A stretch of 60,008 nt of DNA, from the IMG/VR virus record IMGVR_UViG_3300021090_000002, positions 1 through 60,008 of that record; one strand, 5' to 3'. Numbering within the stretch: position 1 is the stretch's first letter; each line of letters starts with the position of its first letter. The notes beneath the pieces are model-generated. The model was not told where the DNA came from, did not search any database, and worked only from the letters and a program-made list of their open reading frames with translations. The translations under genes were made by a program, and so were the position numbers. Below are positions 45,079 through 53,608 of the stretch, in pieces. The DNA comes from a virus.

Positions 45079-45200
45079 GGGGGTCTATTCCCCAATAGAA
45101 AGTTGTCACCCTTAATCAATCCTATCTATATGATTAAATACTTACAAGGCCTATGAGGGATAGAGGAAGCTGACAACTTTGTATAGGCGAATAGAGCCCC
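45079..45200. repeat. 122-bp structure with 30-bp imperfect inverted repeats
   Basis: Arms 45079-45108 and 45171-45200 match at 26 of 30 positions, ending in the 10-bp perfect AAAGTTGTCA / TGACAACTTT. The 62-base interior has its own inverted repeat, TTAATCA / TGATTAA. No target duplication seen. Could be an origin hairpin, a structured RNA or a small transposable remnant. Confidence 0.7.
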
Positions 45201-45224
45201 AAAAAGACCGGGGAGGATTATTCA

Positions 45225-45260
45225 ATGATTTCAAGGCTATTTGAAAAAACTTTTAGTTAA
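45225..45260 (+). CDS. possible 11-codon leader peptide
   Basis: GGGGAGGA eight bases before ATG, then MISRLFEKTFS and a stop. The ribosome site is the strongest in this region and the frame contains palindrome copy seven. It may be a leader peptide or chance. Confidence 0.3.
   Translation: MISRLFEKTFS
45241..45257. repeat. degenerate palindrome copy seven
   Basis: TTGAAAAAACTTTTAGT, a weaker match to the array consensus, inside the short frame. Confidence 0.5.
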
Positions 45261-45273
45261 TTGTGTTTTTCGA

Positions 45274-45302
45274 TTGACTAAGCCTGTTTTCGAATTTAGA
45301 AA
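45274..45302 (+). promoter_or_regulatory. parB promoter with operator halves
   Basis: TTGACT, 17 bp, TAGAAA. CTGTTTTCGA (45284-45293) lies in the spacer and its reverse complement TCGAAAACAG at 45310-45319 just past the -10, so the operator family seen at 9.97 and 11.78 kb also controls this promoter. Confidence 0.65.
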
Positions 45303-45321
45303 CGCATTATCGAAAACAGAC

Positions 45322-45340
45322 AGTGAAAAAGTTTTTCAGG
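45322..45340. repeat. palindrome copy eight, next to the parB start
   Basis: AGTGAAAAAGTTTTTCAGG ends seven bases before the parB ATG and covers its ribosome site, suggesting autoregulation. Confidence 0.7.
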
Positions 45341-45347
45341 ATACCCC

Positions 45348-46811
45348 ATGCCCATTCAGACAGTTCGGCTTGCCGATCTTCAGACCAATCCCTACCGCGA
45401 TCTGCGGATTGACCCTATCGATCAGGATCAGGTCGCCACACTCGCGCGCTCCATCAAGGAGTTCGATTTCTGGGGTGGTGTTGTAGCCCGCAAGCATGGT
45501 GACGTTCTACAGATAGCCGCTGGCCACCATCGCGTACACGCCGCAATGAAGGCGGGTCTTGTCACAGCACAAATCCACGTTGGCACGAATATTGACGATG
45601 CCATGATGGCTCGCCTGCTTGCGCAAGAGAACGCGACACAACGCGGCGATTCATCCTCAACAGCCGCAACAGGGTCGGTCGCAGCTGCTATCCGCTACCT
45701 TGCCCCGGTCATCATGAGGGGCGATCTGGCGAAGCTGCCGGGCAAACATTGGGATCGACAAGACGGAAAGTCGTTGCAGGCGAAATCGCCTGCAACGGTG
45801 AAGGACCGCATTGCGGATGACCTTTCCAAACTTCAACACCACATCGGTTCGGATAACGGTATGGGTTGGCAAATCATCTGCGATTTCCTTTGGGGCGTTC
45901 CCGGCTTCACCGAACGATCGACGCGCGACTATCTCGCCACGGTGAAATCATCCGGCGCATATACACGCTACATCAAGGAAGCCGCGAAGCTTGTCGGTGA
46001 AGAGCGCGCCGAACAAGAGGCGAAGGCTAAGCAGCGCGAAGACGCGGCGCGTAAAAGGCGTGAACAGGCTGAACGTGAAGAGAAAGAGGGGCATGAACGA
46101 AAACGCAAAGCCGACGCCGACGCTAAGAGAGCTAAAGAGGCATCCGATAAAAAACGCGCGGCGGACGCGCTCAAGCGCGCAAAAGAAGAAACCAAAAAAG
46201 CACAACAGAACAAACGCGCAGCAAAAGAAGATGAAGAGCGCGCGGCTAAAGAGCGCAAGCCCTCGCGCGTCGCGTCAAAAGCCGACAAGGCCGCATCTTC
46301 CATCAAACGTGTTTTTGATGACGAAGGTGTTTCGCCTTTCTTCTCCAATGGAAATCAGAAGCAGGTGTTTCGAACCATTGTCGAAGACATCGGGCTTAAG
46401 ACGCTTGCTTTGAATCGGCAAGCGCCACTTGCAAAAAAGATTGCTGATCTCGCTAAAGAGCAAGGCCGCGAGCTTTCAGGCACATTCATCCGCGAGACGA
46501 TCAGCGCGATCGTATTTGCTGAAAAGAACGCAGCCCGCCGCGCTGACAACAACGCGCGCAAGGAAGCGTTTAAACGAAATGTCGATATGCGCATGAAAGA
46601 ATACATGCATCACATCGTTCGCGATTTTCAACGCATCGCGGCCGAAGGAAAAAAGCTGACGTTGTTAATTCGGGAGAATCCCGAAGTGCCTTTCACGATA
46701 TCCGTGAGCGTGCTGGGCAATCTAAAAGAAGCTCGCGAGTTCATCGATCAAATCATTAAGGAGCATGAAGGACATGGCCAATCCACTGTCAGGCTTATCG
46801 CGTCGCGGTAG
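45348..46811 (+). CDS. parB: ParB-family CTPase/DNA-binding protein
   Basis: A 487-residue protein. The ParB N-terminal domain (VRLADLQTNPYRDLRIDPID) has GHHRVHAAMKAG (box of the GxxR type, about 64) and QENATQRGD (ENxxR-type box II, about 92), the CTP-binding motifs. A central HTH-like region precedes a very long charged coiled coil (about 210-320, Lys/Glu/Ala/Arg) and a C-terminal domain. No parA is present. The palindrome array directly upstream is its likely DNA site. It may segregate or silence DNA, or act as a VirB-like transcription switch. Confidence 0.85.
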   Translation: MPIQTVRLADLQTNPYRDLRIDPIDQDQVATLARSIKEFDFWGGVVARKHGDVLQIAAGHHRVHAAMKAGLVTAQIHVGTNIDDAMMARLLAQENATQRGDSSSTAATGSVAAAIRYLAPVIMRGDLAKLPGKHWDRQDGKSLQAKSPATVKDRIADDLSKLQHHIGSDNGMGWQIICDFLWGVPGFTERSTRDYLATVKSSGAYTRYIKEAAKLVGEERAEQEAKAKQREDAARKRREQAEREEKEGHERKRKADADAKRAKEASDKKRAADALKRAKEETKKAQQNKRAAKEDEERAAKERKPSRVASKADKAASSIKRVFDDEGVSPFFSNGNQKQVFRTIVEDIGLKTLALNRQAPLAKKIADLAKEQGRELSGTFIRETISAIVFAEKNAARRADNNARKEAFKRNVDMRMKEYMHHIVRDFQRIAAEGKKLTLLIRENPEVPFTISVSVLGNLKEAREFIDQIIKEHEGHGQSTVRLIASR

Positions 46812-47298
46812 CATTATGGTGCCTGTTGCGCATCTTCTATTCAAAAAGTTCAAGGTTGGTCAGGAAATCACACCGGATCAATTTGAAGAATTACTTGTTA
46901 AAGCAGGCCGCTCCGCATCGGAGAATCCTGCGGTCTGGCTTCATCAAGAAAAATATCAACTGAATTTACTTGGGCGGAATATTCATATCCGCACCAAGGA
47001 AGGGCTGCCCGCGTTTCAGCTTGATATTATCGTTCCCGGTCTATGGAAAATTCGATCGGTCGAAGATTCGATGATCAACAAGGATCGTATCCGGGCGTGC
47101 GGGCGCAAGACCAGCGGGCAAGCGAAAGAAGCCATGGAGCTTCTGGACAATATCGATCTGGAAAAACTCGATGAGGCCCAGATTCGTTACGTGCGCAAAG
47201 CCGAGCACGAATTAGCGGAACTCGCTTCGGATATTAATCACAGGCAAGTTCGCATGGCGCATATCCGTTCGAAGCTTGCGAGCCTTCCGGCGGCTTAG
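46774..47298 (+). CDS. hypothetical protein, 174 aa
   Basis: ATG at 46774 (MANPLSGLSRRGSIMVPVAHL) has AAGGAG about ten bases upstream; another ATG nine bases earlier is possible. Overlaps the parB end by 38 bases. The C-terminal half is helical and charged (LEKLDEAQIRYVRKAEHELAEL). Its coupling to parB suggests a partner role. No family recognised. Confidence 0.6.
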   Translation: MANPLSGLSRRGSIMVPVAHLLFKKFKVGQEITPDQFEELLVKAGRSASENPAVWLHQEKYQLNLLGRNIHIRTKEGLPAFQLDIIVPGLWKIRSVEDSMINKDRIRACGRKTSGQAKEAMELLDNIDLEKLDEAQIRYVRKAEHELAELASDINHRQVRMAHIRSKLASLPAA

Positions 47299-47343
47299 CG
47301 GTCCCGTCCCATCTTGCGGCAGCACAAAATAGACGTGAGTCAT

Positions 47344-49761
47344 ATGCCCCTACCCCTTGTCAAAGCTTTCGAACAATACAGCGCCAAGGTCTTCACCTTG
47401 ATTCCGCTGTTCAGGTTCGATGCCACATCCCGCACCAAGAAAGGGATTGTACGCCGGGACGGCAAGCGCCCTCTTCACTTCAACTGGACTAAACGCCTGT
47501 ATGAGCGCGCCCGCGTTATAGCCCTCGCATCCAAGGGCCACAACGTCGGGGTACGCCTGAAAGCCTCACAACTGGTCATCGATGTTGATCCCCGCAATGG
47601 CGGCGATGTTGGTTTCAGAAACCTGTGCGCCGATCTGAAGCTTGACCCTTCCATCTATCCTACCGTGATCACCGGGAGCGGCGGCTTGCATGTCTATATG
47701 ACCAAGCCCGAAGACGTGCCCGTTGTTGACACCCTCGAATCCTATCCCGGTGTTGAATTCAAATCCAAGGGCAGACAGGTACTCGCCGCCGGTTGCATTC
47801 ACCCTGACACACTCAAGCCTTATGCGTTCGATGGGTTTTCACCGACCCTCGAAGATGGCTTGCCGCCCGTCCCGCCGAAATTGCTCAAGTTCATAAGACG
47901 CCCGCAGCGAAGCGGCGTGATGGGCGGCGGACAATACGACCAAGAGCAGATCGCGCGTGCGCTCGACAGACTCGACGCGACCGATTTTGCCGATCAAGAC
48001 AAATGGCTGCGTATCATGATGGCTGTGCATCACGCATCCGGCGGCGATGCGCGGCAAGAATTCATCGATTGGTCAACATCCGACCCGCACTACGCCGACG
48101 ATTCCGAAATCATCGGGAGACGTTGGGATTCTCTGCACAAGGAAAAAAGCGACGGCATCACATATCGCACGCTGAACAAATATCTTGCCGAAGCGGGCGC
48201 GGGCAGCGCGCAAGTCGCGCCAGAAGTCGAAGCCGACGAATTCGGCGACGTGCCCGAAGAGCAAGACGACGAAGACGATAGCGAAATCACACAACGCATT
48301 GCTGCCGGTGAAGACCCTTTTGCGCTAGGCGCAGACGACGGGATTCGTGAGGAAGGCAGATCGGATGCAGCGTTATCGCGGCTCGAAGCACTGAACGAAG
48401 AGTACGCCACTGTTCGCGATGCCGGGAAATTCAAAGTCATCTATCACAGTTATGATTTCGCTCTAAGGCGTAGGCATCTTGGCGCGCTTTCTCCATACGA
48501 TTTCGAGAAGATGTTTTCTAACGAGCGTATCGAGAACGACAAAACAGGTAAGAGCCGAAACGCATCGGACACTGTTCCGCTAGGCAAGGCTTGGATGGAA
48601 TGGCCGCAACGCCGCCACTACAACGGCGTTTGCTTCGAGCCTGAACACGAAGGCGAAGCGGACCAACTGAATCTCTTCGACGGCTTCGCATACGAAGCAT
48701 CGCGCACGGGTTCGTGGCAGCGCCTCGAAGAAATGATTTTCGAAATCTTGAGCGAATCGAATGACGACACGTTCAAATATGTTTTGAACTGGCTTGCCTT
48801 CCTGTTCCAGCATCCGGCCGAACGCGCTGAAGTCGCTCTTGTGTTCCAAGGCCCGCGCGGCGTCGGCAAAGGCACGCTAGGCAATCTTATCGTGAAGCTG
48901 ATTGGACGCCATGCGCTTAGCATCGGATCGTCTGAAGCAATCGCCGGGCGCTTCAATAGCCATCTGCAAGACTGCTTGTTCTTGTTCGCCGACGAAGCCG
49001 TGAAGCCTTTCGACAAGGTAGCGGAATCGCGGCTCAAGAATCTGATCACGGAACCGCTCATAGCCTCAGAGCGCAAGGGTTACGATATCGTTCAGGTGCG
49101 CAATTACGCGCATATCATGATGGCGACCAACGAAAAATGGGCAATCTCTGCGGCGATCGATGAACGTCGCTACATGGTCACGCAGGCCAATGCGAAATGG
49201 CGAGGGCGTCACGATCTTTGGCAGAAACTTCACGACGAACTAGACAAGGACAATTTCAGCGGCGGGCGTCGCTTCCTTCACGATCTGATCGAACGCGACA
49301 TAGAGGGCTTTCACCCCCGGCAATATCCCATCACGCGCGCCTTGATCATGCAAAAGGTGCGCACGTTGCAGCCCATGCAGCAGTTCTTTTTCAATTGCGT
49401 GTTCACAGCGCAACTGCCCTTCGAGATTCGACGCGGCCCGTGGGAGGAAGATCGCATTCGGTTCTTTGCCGAAGATTTCCGCCAAGGCTTCGCGATTTGG
49501 TGCCGTGAGAACGGAATCAATCCGGGATCGAACTCACGCAGCAATGCTTATTTCCTTGAACAGGATATTCGCGAGCTTTTCCCATCGGCGCATACGCGTC
49601 TTCGCGATCCGACGCCGGAAGATTGGTTCAACGCTTCCAACATGCGCGAGCCACGCGCCCGCGCGATCGAAATCCCTTCCCTGCCCCAATGCCGTGAAGA
49701 CTTCAACCGACTCTTGGGCGGCGATTGCGGTTGGACGGATGATGAAAAGGAGTTCGGGTGA
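47344..49761 (+). CDS. primase-polymerase / SF3-like helicase
   Basis: 805 residues from the first ATG (MPLPLVKAFEQYSAKVF). The N-terminal Prim-Pol domain has the DVDPR catalytic pair (about 83) and GSGGLHVYM; a PriCT-like linker follows (DKWLRIMMAVHHASGG). The DUF5906-type helicase has Walker A FQGPRGVGKGTLG (about 500) and Walker B LFLFADEA. It should prime and unwind the origin. The C-terminus ends DEKEFG, matching the EDFG-type tails of other proteins here. Confidence 0.9.
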   Translation: MPLPLVKAFEQYSAKVFTLIPLFRFDATSRTKKGIVRRDGKRPLHFNWTKRLYERARVIALASKGHNVGVRLKASQLVIDVDPRNGGDVGFRNLCADLKLDPSIYPTVITGSGGLHVYMTKPEDVPVVDTLESYPGVEFKSKGRQVLAAGCIHPDTLKPYAFDGFSPTLEDGLPPVPPKLLKFIRRPQRSGVMGGGQYDQEQIARALDRLDATDFADQDKWLRIMMAVHHASGGDARQEFIDWSTSDPHYADDSEIIGRRWDSLHKEKSDGITYRTLNKYLAEAGAGSAQVAPEVEADEFGDVPEEQDDEDDSEITQRIAAGEDPFALGADDGIREEGRSDAALSRLEALNEEYATVRDAGKFKVIYHSYDFALRRRHLGALSPYDFEKMFSNERIENDKTGKSRNASDTVPLGKAWMEWPQRRHYNGVCFEPEHEGEADQLNLFDGFAYEASRTGSWQRLEEMIFEILSESNDDTFKYVLNWLAFLFQHPAERAEVALVFQGPRGVGKGTLGNLIVKLIGRHALSIGSSEAIAGRFNSHLQDCLFLFADEAVKPFDKVAESRLKNLITEPLIASERKGYDIVQVRNYAHIMMATNEKWAISAAIDERRYMVTQANAKWRGRHDLWQKLHDELDKDNFSGGRRFLHDLIERDIEGFHPRQYPITRALIMQKVRTLQPMQQFFFNCVFTAQLPFEIRRGPWEEDRIRFFAEDFRQGFAIWCRENGINPGSNSRSNAYFLEQDIRELFPSAHTRLRDPTPEDWFNASNMREPRARAIEIPSLPQCREDFNRLLGGDCGWTDDEKEFG

Positions 49762-49952
49762 TGAATCAAATCAAACCAAGGTTTGTCGCGGCCGAATGCG
49801 TCGCAGATTGTCAGGATAGACGCTGCCCGTACAGCCATGTGAGCGGGTGGCGAGTGCCGCAAGTGTTATGTTTGTTCGTTTCTGAACGCGCCGCCAATGA
49901 CTTTCTAGAACAAATACGACCGTACGGCGCTGGCGACACACTAGGCGATTGA
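49761..49952 (+). CDS. hypothetical Cys-containing protein, 63 aa
   Basis: ATG one base after the helicase frame ends, with AAGGAG nine bases upstream. Contains AAECVADCQDRRCPYSH. No family recognised. Confidence 0.55.
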   Translation: MNQIKPRFVAAECVADCQDRRCPYSHVSGWRVPQVLCLFVSERAANDFLEQIRPYGAGDTLGD

Positions 49953-49970
49953 TTTGGAAGGAGTGAACAC

Positions 49971-50330
49971 ATGCGCGGATTCTCAGGACTAGGCCGACTC
50001 GCGGCAATGGCTGCAATGAGCCTTGGGGCTATGATTCCCCTGCAAACGATTACGATAACGCCGCCAACGATGCCCACGCCTAAGCGTCGGCCTCGCAATC
50101 CTACGCGCACCTATCCGTATCCGCGCGGGCGCACGTACACACGCATAGGCGATCGTGAGCGCGGGCGCTACGGCACAGACAAATCATTACACGGACTCGT
50201 CGGACATTGGTTGCAACGCGCATCACACCCTAACGGCTTGCCCAATCACTGCATTGGCGTCCCGTCTAACAGCGTCGTCGGCCCCGGAGGCATGGTCACC
50301 CGGCGCGCGGCCAACAAGGAGTCATGGTGA
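49971..50330 (+). CDS. Pro/Arg-rich hypothetical protein, 119 aa
   Basis: Strong AAGGAG before the ATG. A hydrophobic N-terminus (LAAMAAMSLGAMIPL) then a basic Pro/Arg/Tyr-rich stretch (PKRRPRNPTRTYPYPRG). Possibly exported. Unknown function. Confidence 0.55.
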   Translation: MRGFSGLGRLAAMAAMSLGAMIPLQTITITPPTMPTPKRRPRNPTRTYPYPRGRTYTRIGDRERGRYGTDKSLHGLVGHWLQRASHPNGLPNHCIGVPSNSVVGPGGMVTRRAANKESW

Positions 50331-50686
50331 TGATCTTCGACAGCAAAATTTTCGAGGCAGCACAAGCGTTGCTCGCGTCCGAAAAGTTCAGAGATCACGA
50401 AAGGCATAATTACGTCGCTCGCGATTTCCGCAGAGCTATCGAGGCGCTTGTTAGAAAAGATCGCGCACCGTATCAAGAACAGACGCACGAAGAGCAAAAA
50501 CGGAATGTCCGACTCGCGTTTCTTCGCGCCCATATCGCAAAGCTCGAATACTCCATTCAGCGATTTGGGCACGCTTACGTGCCGCTGCAGCGGAACGGCA
50601 TCGAAGCCGAACTCCTATATCGCCGTCTTCAGCTTAACGAACTTGAGCTTGAAAGCCGACGCCCGCCGCCAGCGAACAATCACTAG
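50330..50686 (+). CDS. hypothetical helical protein, 118 aa
   Basis: ATG at 50330 is favoured over one six bases upstream because AAGGAG is then at the usual distance. Highly charged helices (EEQKRNVRLAFLRAHIAKLEY). The same GGAGTCATGGTGATG start sequence precedes the next gene. Confidence 0.55.
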   Translation: MIFDSKIFEAAQALLASEKFRDHERHNYVARDFRRAIEALVRKDRAPYQEQTHEEQKRNVRLAFLRAHIAKLEYSIQRFGHAYVPLQRNGIEAELLYRRLQLNELELESRRPPPANNH

Positions 50687-50697
50687 GAGTCATGGTG

Positions 50698-51117
50698 ATG
50701 CGTAAAGTCACGCCGCGAATTTCAAGCGTCCCCTCCCGCGCCATCTATCAGGCATTGCGCGATCTTGAATGGGTTGAACGCTCGAAGCGCTTCACCGTCG
50801 AAATGGGTTTGTGGTTTGAACCCGAAGCGCATGGGCGTTGTTGCGTTTGCCTTGCCGGGGCCGTGTTGGCGCACGCGGGTAATTCAGCCAAGCTGGATTT
50901 GTGTCCTAGCAATTTTAACAAGCAGACGGCGCGCCGACTTTGCGGACTCGATTGCTTTCGATCCGGAGCATTGGCGGCCGGACTCGAAGAATTCGGCCGG
51001 GCTGTGCCGAACCATTTGCCGTCGTACATCGATATCGTTGAGTACGAAGACGATCCGTGGCTGTTCAAGCAACAGCTTCGCGCGCTCGCCGATCTTTTGA
51101 AGGCGAACAAGCTATGA
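50698..51117 (+). CDS. hypothetical protein, 139 aa
   Basis: Contains CCVCLAGAVLAHAGNSAK, similar to phage proteins annotated only as conserved hypothetical, and a C-terminal acidic helical part (YEDDPWLFKQQLRALADLLK). Overlaps the next short frame by ATGA. Confidence 0.6.
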   Translation: MRKVTPRISSVPSRAIYQALRDLEWVERSKRFTVEMGLWFEPEAHGRCCVCLAGAVLAHAGNSAKLDLCPSNFNKQTARRLCGLDCFRSGALAAGLEEFGRAVPNHLPSYIDIVEYEDDPWLFKQQLRALADLLKANKL

Positions 51118-51191
51118 GAGTTCCACTAGTTATCACCTTCATTCTGTTTGCGATCATCGTCGGCATGGTCGGAAGCGCGTTCGTTCAGTAG
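51114..51191 (+). CDS. 25-residue transmembrane peptide
   Basis: ATGA-coupled frame encoding MRVPLVITFILFAIIVGMVG and a short tail. One membrane helix. Coupling and hydrophobicity support a real peptide, though it is very short. Confidence 0.45.
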   Translation: MRVPLVITFILFAIIVGMVGSAFVQ

Positions 51192-51201
51192 GATTCGTAT
51201 C

Positions 51202-52065
51202 GTGCGTTGTATTGTCTGCCGAACATCGTTTGCCCCTCGCAACAACACGAAGACCTGTTCGCAGCTATGTTCGAAAGAGAATAAACAGAGCTATCGGAAA
51301 CGTTGGCGCGACGCAAATAGAGACCGCCTTGCGTTTCTTAATAAGCGCTGGAATCAGGCTAATAAAAAACGGCGCGCAAAGCTGGCAAGGCGTTGGCGTG
51401 AGGCAAATAAAGAGCGGAACGATTTGCTAGCTAAACGCTGGCGGCTAGCGAATAAGGAACGCGTATCCGCCAACCGTCGGCGTTGGAAACAAGCTAATAA
51501 AGAACGTAGCGCGCGGCTGGATAAGAAATGGCGCAAAGCCAACAAAGAACACATCGCCGCCCGTCAGAAGCGTTGGTATGAAGCGAACAAGGAACGTGTT
51601 GATTCTAATCGCAGACGTTACCGCGAAGCTAACAAGGAACGTATCAACGTTGGGATTAAACGTTGGGCGGAAGCCAACAGAGAACGCGTCGCCGCCAACC
51701 ATAAGCGTTGGTATGAAGCGAACAAGGAACGCGGCTCAATTTTAGCAAAGCAGCGCTATAGGAAAAACAAACACCTGTATGTTGCAAGAGCGAAACGTTA
51801 CCGCGAGTTGCATCACGATTCATTTAAAGCGTATCAGTTGCGGTGGTATGAAGCGAACAAGGAACGACTAGCGCCCATCCGAAAACGCTGGAACAGGAAT
51901 AATCCACAACGCACGAACGCGCTAAGCAAACGCAGTAATAAAGCTCGCTATTTGGCTTTCGCTATTGCGCGCAAGCTCGCGCCTCTGCTGTTCACCAATA
52001 GTCACGACACCAAGCAAATAACGGCCGCCTATCGTTTCTGCAAAGAATTCAACATCAAAATCTAG
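51202..52065 (+). CDS. zinc-knuckle protein with fourteen 15-residue repeats
   Basis: From the GTG at 51202: CIVC, then KTCSQLCS form a four-cysteine knuckle, followed by 14 repeats of about RWYEANKERVxxxxK (residues about 35-244) and a basic C-terminal domain (FAIARKLAPLLF). The repeats would make a long, regular, positively charged helix. Similar repeats occur near endonuclease VII-like proteins, but no nuclease motif is visible. The gene is AT-richer than its neighbours. Confidence 0.7.
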   Translation: MRCIVCRTSFAPRNNTKTCSQLCSKENKQSYRKRWRDANRDRLAFLNKRWNQANKKRRAKLARRWREANKERNDLLAKRWRLANKERVSANRRRWKQANKERSARLDKKWRKANKEHIAARQKRWYEANKERVDSNRRRYREANKERINVGIKRWAEANRERVAANHKRWYEANKERGSILAKQRYRKNKHLYVARAKRYRELHHDSFKAYQLRWYEANKERLAPIRKRWNRNNPQRTNALSKRSNKARYLAFAIARKLAPLLFTNSHDTKQITAAYRFCKEFNIKI

Positions 52066-52075
52066 GAGTGACATC

Positions 52076-52606
52076 ATGACTAAGCATCAAACATTTCCCT
52101 TTGATGAGTTGTTGCGGATCGCGAAAAACCTGACGGCCGAATTTGGCCGACAGCCAACCGATAAGGAGCTACGCGAAACGGCGTGGATTGAATTCAGCCT
52201 TACAGGCAAGCATGCCCGCGCATTGTTTGATTATTGGTTTGATCACAACGCGCACCGGATTGAATACGAACCGGAGAATGACGGTAACGGGCCGGTAGTG
52301 ACACCCAAACCGGCACGTTTGAATCCGGTTACGCGTCCGCCCAAGTCGGACGAACAGAAGAAAGACGACGAAGATAAAATCGCCGAAACCGTACAAAAAC
52401 TGAAAACGCTTGTTCTCATGGACCTGATCATGCCGAACGGCAAACGCCTTCGTGAGTGTACCGGGTCGGAGCTTGTTGGATTCGGCGGATGGCTTGCGGA
52501 CGTTGGCAAGATCGTTCTGAAGAAAGGGACTCGTACGAAAGCAGGCACTGCGGCGACGGAAAAAGACATTCAAGCAGTTCTCAAACGTTACGCTAAGAAA
52601 AAGTGA
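52076..52606 (+). CDS. hypothetical protein, 176 aa
   Basis: AGGAG precedes the ATG. An N-terminal alpha-helical part (DELLRIAKNLTAEFGRQPTDKEL) with a charged middle (PKSDEQKKDDEDKIAE) and helical end. No family recognised. Confidence 0.6.
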   Translation: MTKHQTFPFDELLRIAKNLTAEFGRQPTDKELRETAWIEFSLTGKHARALFDYWFDHNAHRIEYEPENDGNGPVVTPKPARLNPVTRPPKSDEQKKDDEDKIAETVQKLKTLVLMDLIMPNGKRLRECTGSELVGFGGWLADVGKIVLKKGTRTKAGTAATEKDIQAVLKRYAKKK

Positions 52607-52613
52607 GTCAGTC

Positions 52614-52970
52614 ATGGCCGCAAGATTTGGCTACAATTCCGAAGCGATGAAGAATCGCACTTCTGCGAATGACACAGAACGTGAAATCGTTCGTGCTCTT
52701 TCGGTTTATGCATACAATATCGATTCGTTGTTTGGGCGAGGCTTCGCCCGCGACAATCCGATGTTTCTCGCTGCGGTTCTACAGGCAGTAGAGTTCAATT
52801 CTATTGGCCGCAGACTTATCGGAATAGAAGACGGTCTTTCGGGCGTAGGCGCCGCGATCGATACCATCTTTCGTAATGGCCCCGTCCACATCGCATATTT
52901 AGAAACTCTCGCCAATGCGGTCGGAGCTATCGCAGAAGTATTAAACAAATCCGAGTCACCCGATGTCTGA
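52614..52970 (+). CDS. hypothetical protein, 118 aa
   Basis: Helical, starting MAARFGYNSEAMKNRTSAND, with hydrophobic pattern VHIAYLETLANAVGAIAEVL. Overlaps the next gene by eight bases. Confidence 0.55.
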   Translation: MAARFGYNSEAMKNRTSANDTEREIVRALSVYAYNIDSLFGRGFARDNPMFLAAVLQAVEFNSIGRRLIGIEDGLSGVGAAIDTIFRNGPVHIAYLETLANAVGAIAEVLNKSESPDV

Positions 52971-53238
52971 CAAACTCAAGACCGCTTGCGAGCAACCGAT
53001 TCCGCCTGAACGTTTAGCCCGCGTCGTCAACGCGGCTATTGCTTTCGTCAACGCGCCAGCGTTCCGACTGTTTCGTATGGCGATGCCGGAGGCTGAACGC
53101 CTCGCGCGTGAAGTCGAAGACGTTCTTACACCGACGATCAAACTCACGGAATGCACGGCCGGGCATTGCCTTGACCCGACGCGATGCGGGCGACACTCAC
53201 AATGCTTGCACGCCGACGCATGGCGGAATGAGCCGTGA
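52963..53238 (+). CDS. hypothetical protein with Cys/His tail, 91 aa
   Basis: A helical body then a C-terminal CTAGHCLDPTRCGRHSQCLH cluster, which could bind zinc. Coupled to the next gene by a GTGA overlap. Confidence 0.55.
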   Translation: MSDKLKTACEQPIPPERLARVVNAAIAFVNAPAFRLFRMAMPEAERLAREVEDVLTPTIKLTECTAGHCLDPTRCGRHSQCLHADAWRNEP

Positions 53239-53420
53239 GCTACGTTTGCCCTCACTGCGGTTCGATCGTCAAACAGTCGTTTGAATTGCGGGCGCGCGTG
53301 TTGGACACAAGCAAGGGCACGAAGAGAACAGCCAAGGAAACCGGAGTCGATCGGCGAACGATTCAGCGTCTTCGCAAGCGTGTTCGCCAAGCCAAGGAGT
53401 CGGGCCAATGCCTAGGATGA
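53235..53420 (+). CDS. zinc-ribbon plus HTH small DNA-binding protein
   Basis: GTG start. CPHCGS near the N-terminus, then a resolvase-like helix-turn-helix (RTAKETGVDRRTIQRLRKRV, about 31-50). A plausible small regulator of 61 residues. Confidence 0.6.
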   Translation: MSYVCPHCGSIVKQSFELRARVLDTSKGTKRTAKETGVDRRTIQRLRKRVRQAKESGQCLG

Positions 53421-53608
53421 TCTTTGCAGCGCAGACGGTTCGCATGGAGGGCGGCAAAGCTAACACCGCAGATTTAGGCGAGCTTCAAGCCCTCGCCGCC
53501 GAAGGCTTCACGATCGCTTGCGGCTTCACAGTCGCGAGCGGCGCGCAACAGCTTTGGTTGCAGCGGCCGGATGAATCGAATCGCTTTCACGATATGGATT
53601 TCGGATGA
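53408..53608 (+). CDS. hypothetical protein ending MDFG, 66 aa
   Basis: Overlaps the HTH gene. Short beta-type protein (FTIACGFTVASGAQQLWLQ) whose C-terminus HDMDFG matches the tails of DUF2800, primase and the gene at 53753. Confidence 0.55.
   Translation: MPRMIFAAQTVRMEGGKANTADLGELQALAAEGFTIACGFTVASGAQQLWLQRPDESNRFHDMDFG

Larger units (their letters stand above)
44738..45347. other. 610-bp AT-rich divergent control region
   Basis: No normal gene between terminase and parB. It holds motif site 9, a possible late promoter, eight copies of a palindrome, a 122-bp inverted-repeat structure, an 11-codon frame and the parB promoter. It could also contain cos and a replication origin; neither can be located by eye. 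Confidence 0.75.

Noticed and set aside
45348-46811. Plasmid-type partition system
   Set aside because: No ParA/ParM-type ATPase is present and the phage has an intact integrase with attP; the ParB array is kept but not called a partition locus.
51300-51900. Regular 45-base repeats that look CRISPR-like
   Set aside because: The period is 15 codons in a single open frame, the repeats are degenerate with no unique spacers, and they encode a protein repeat.
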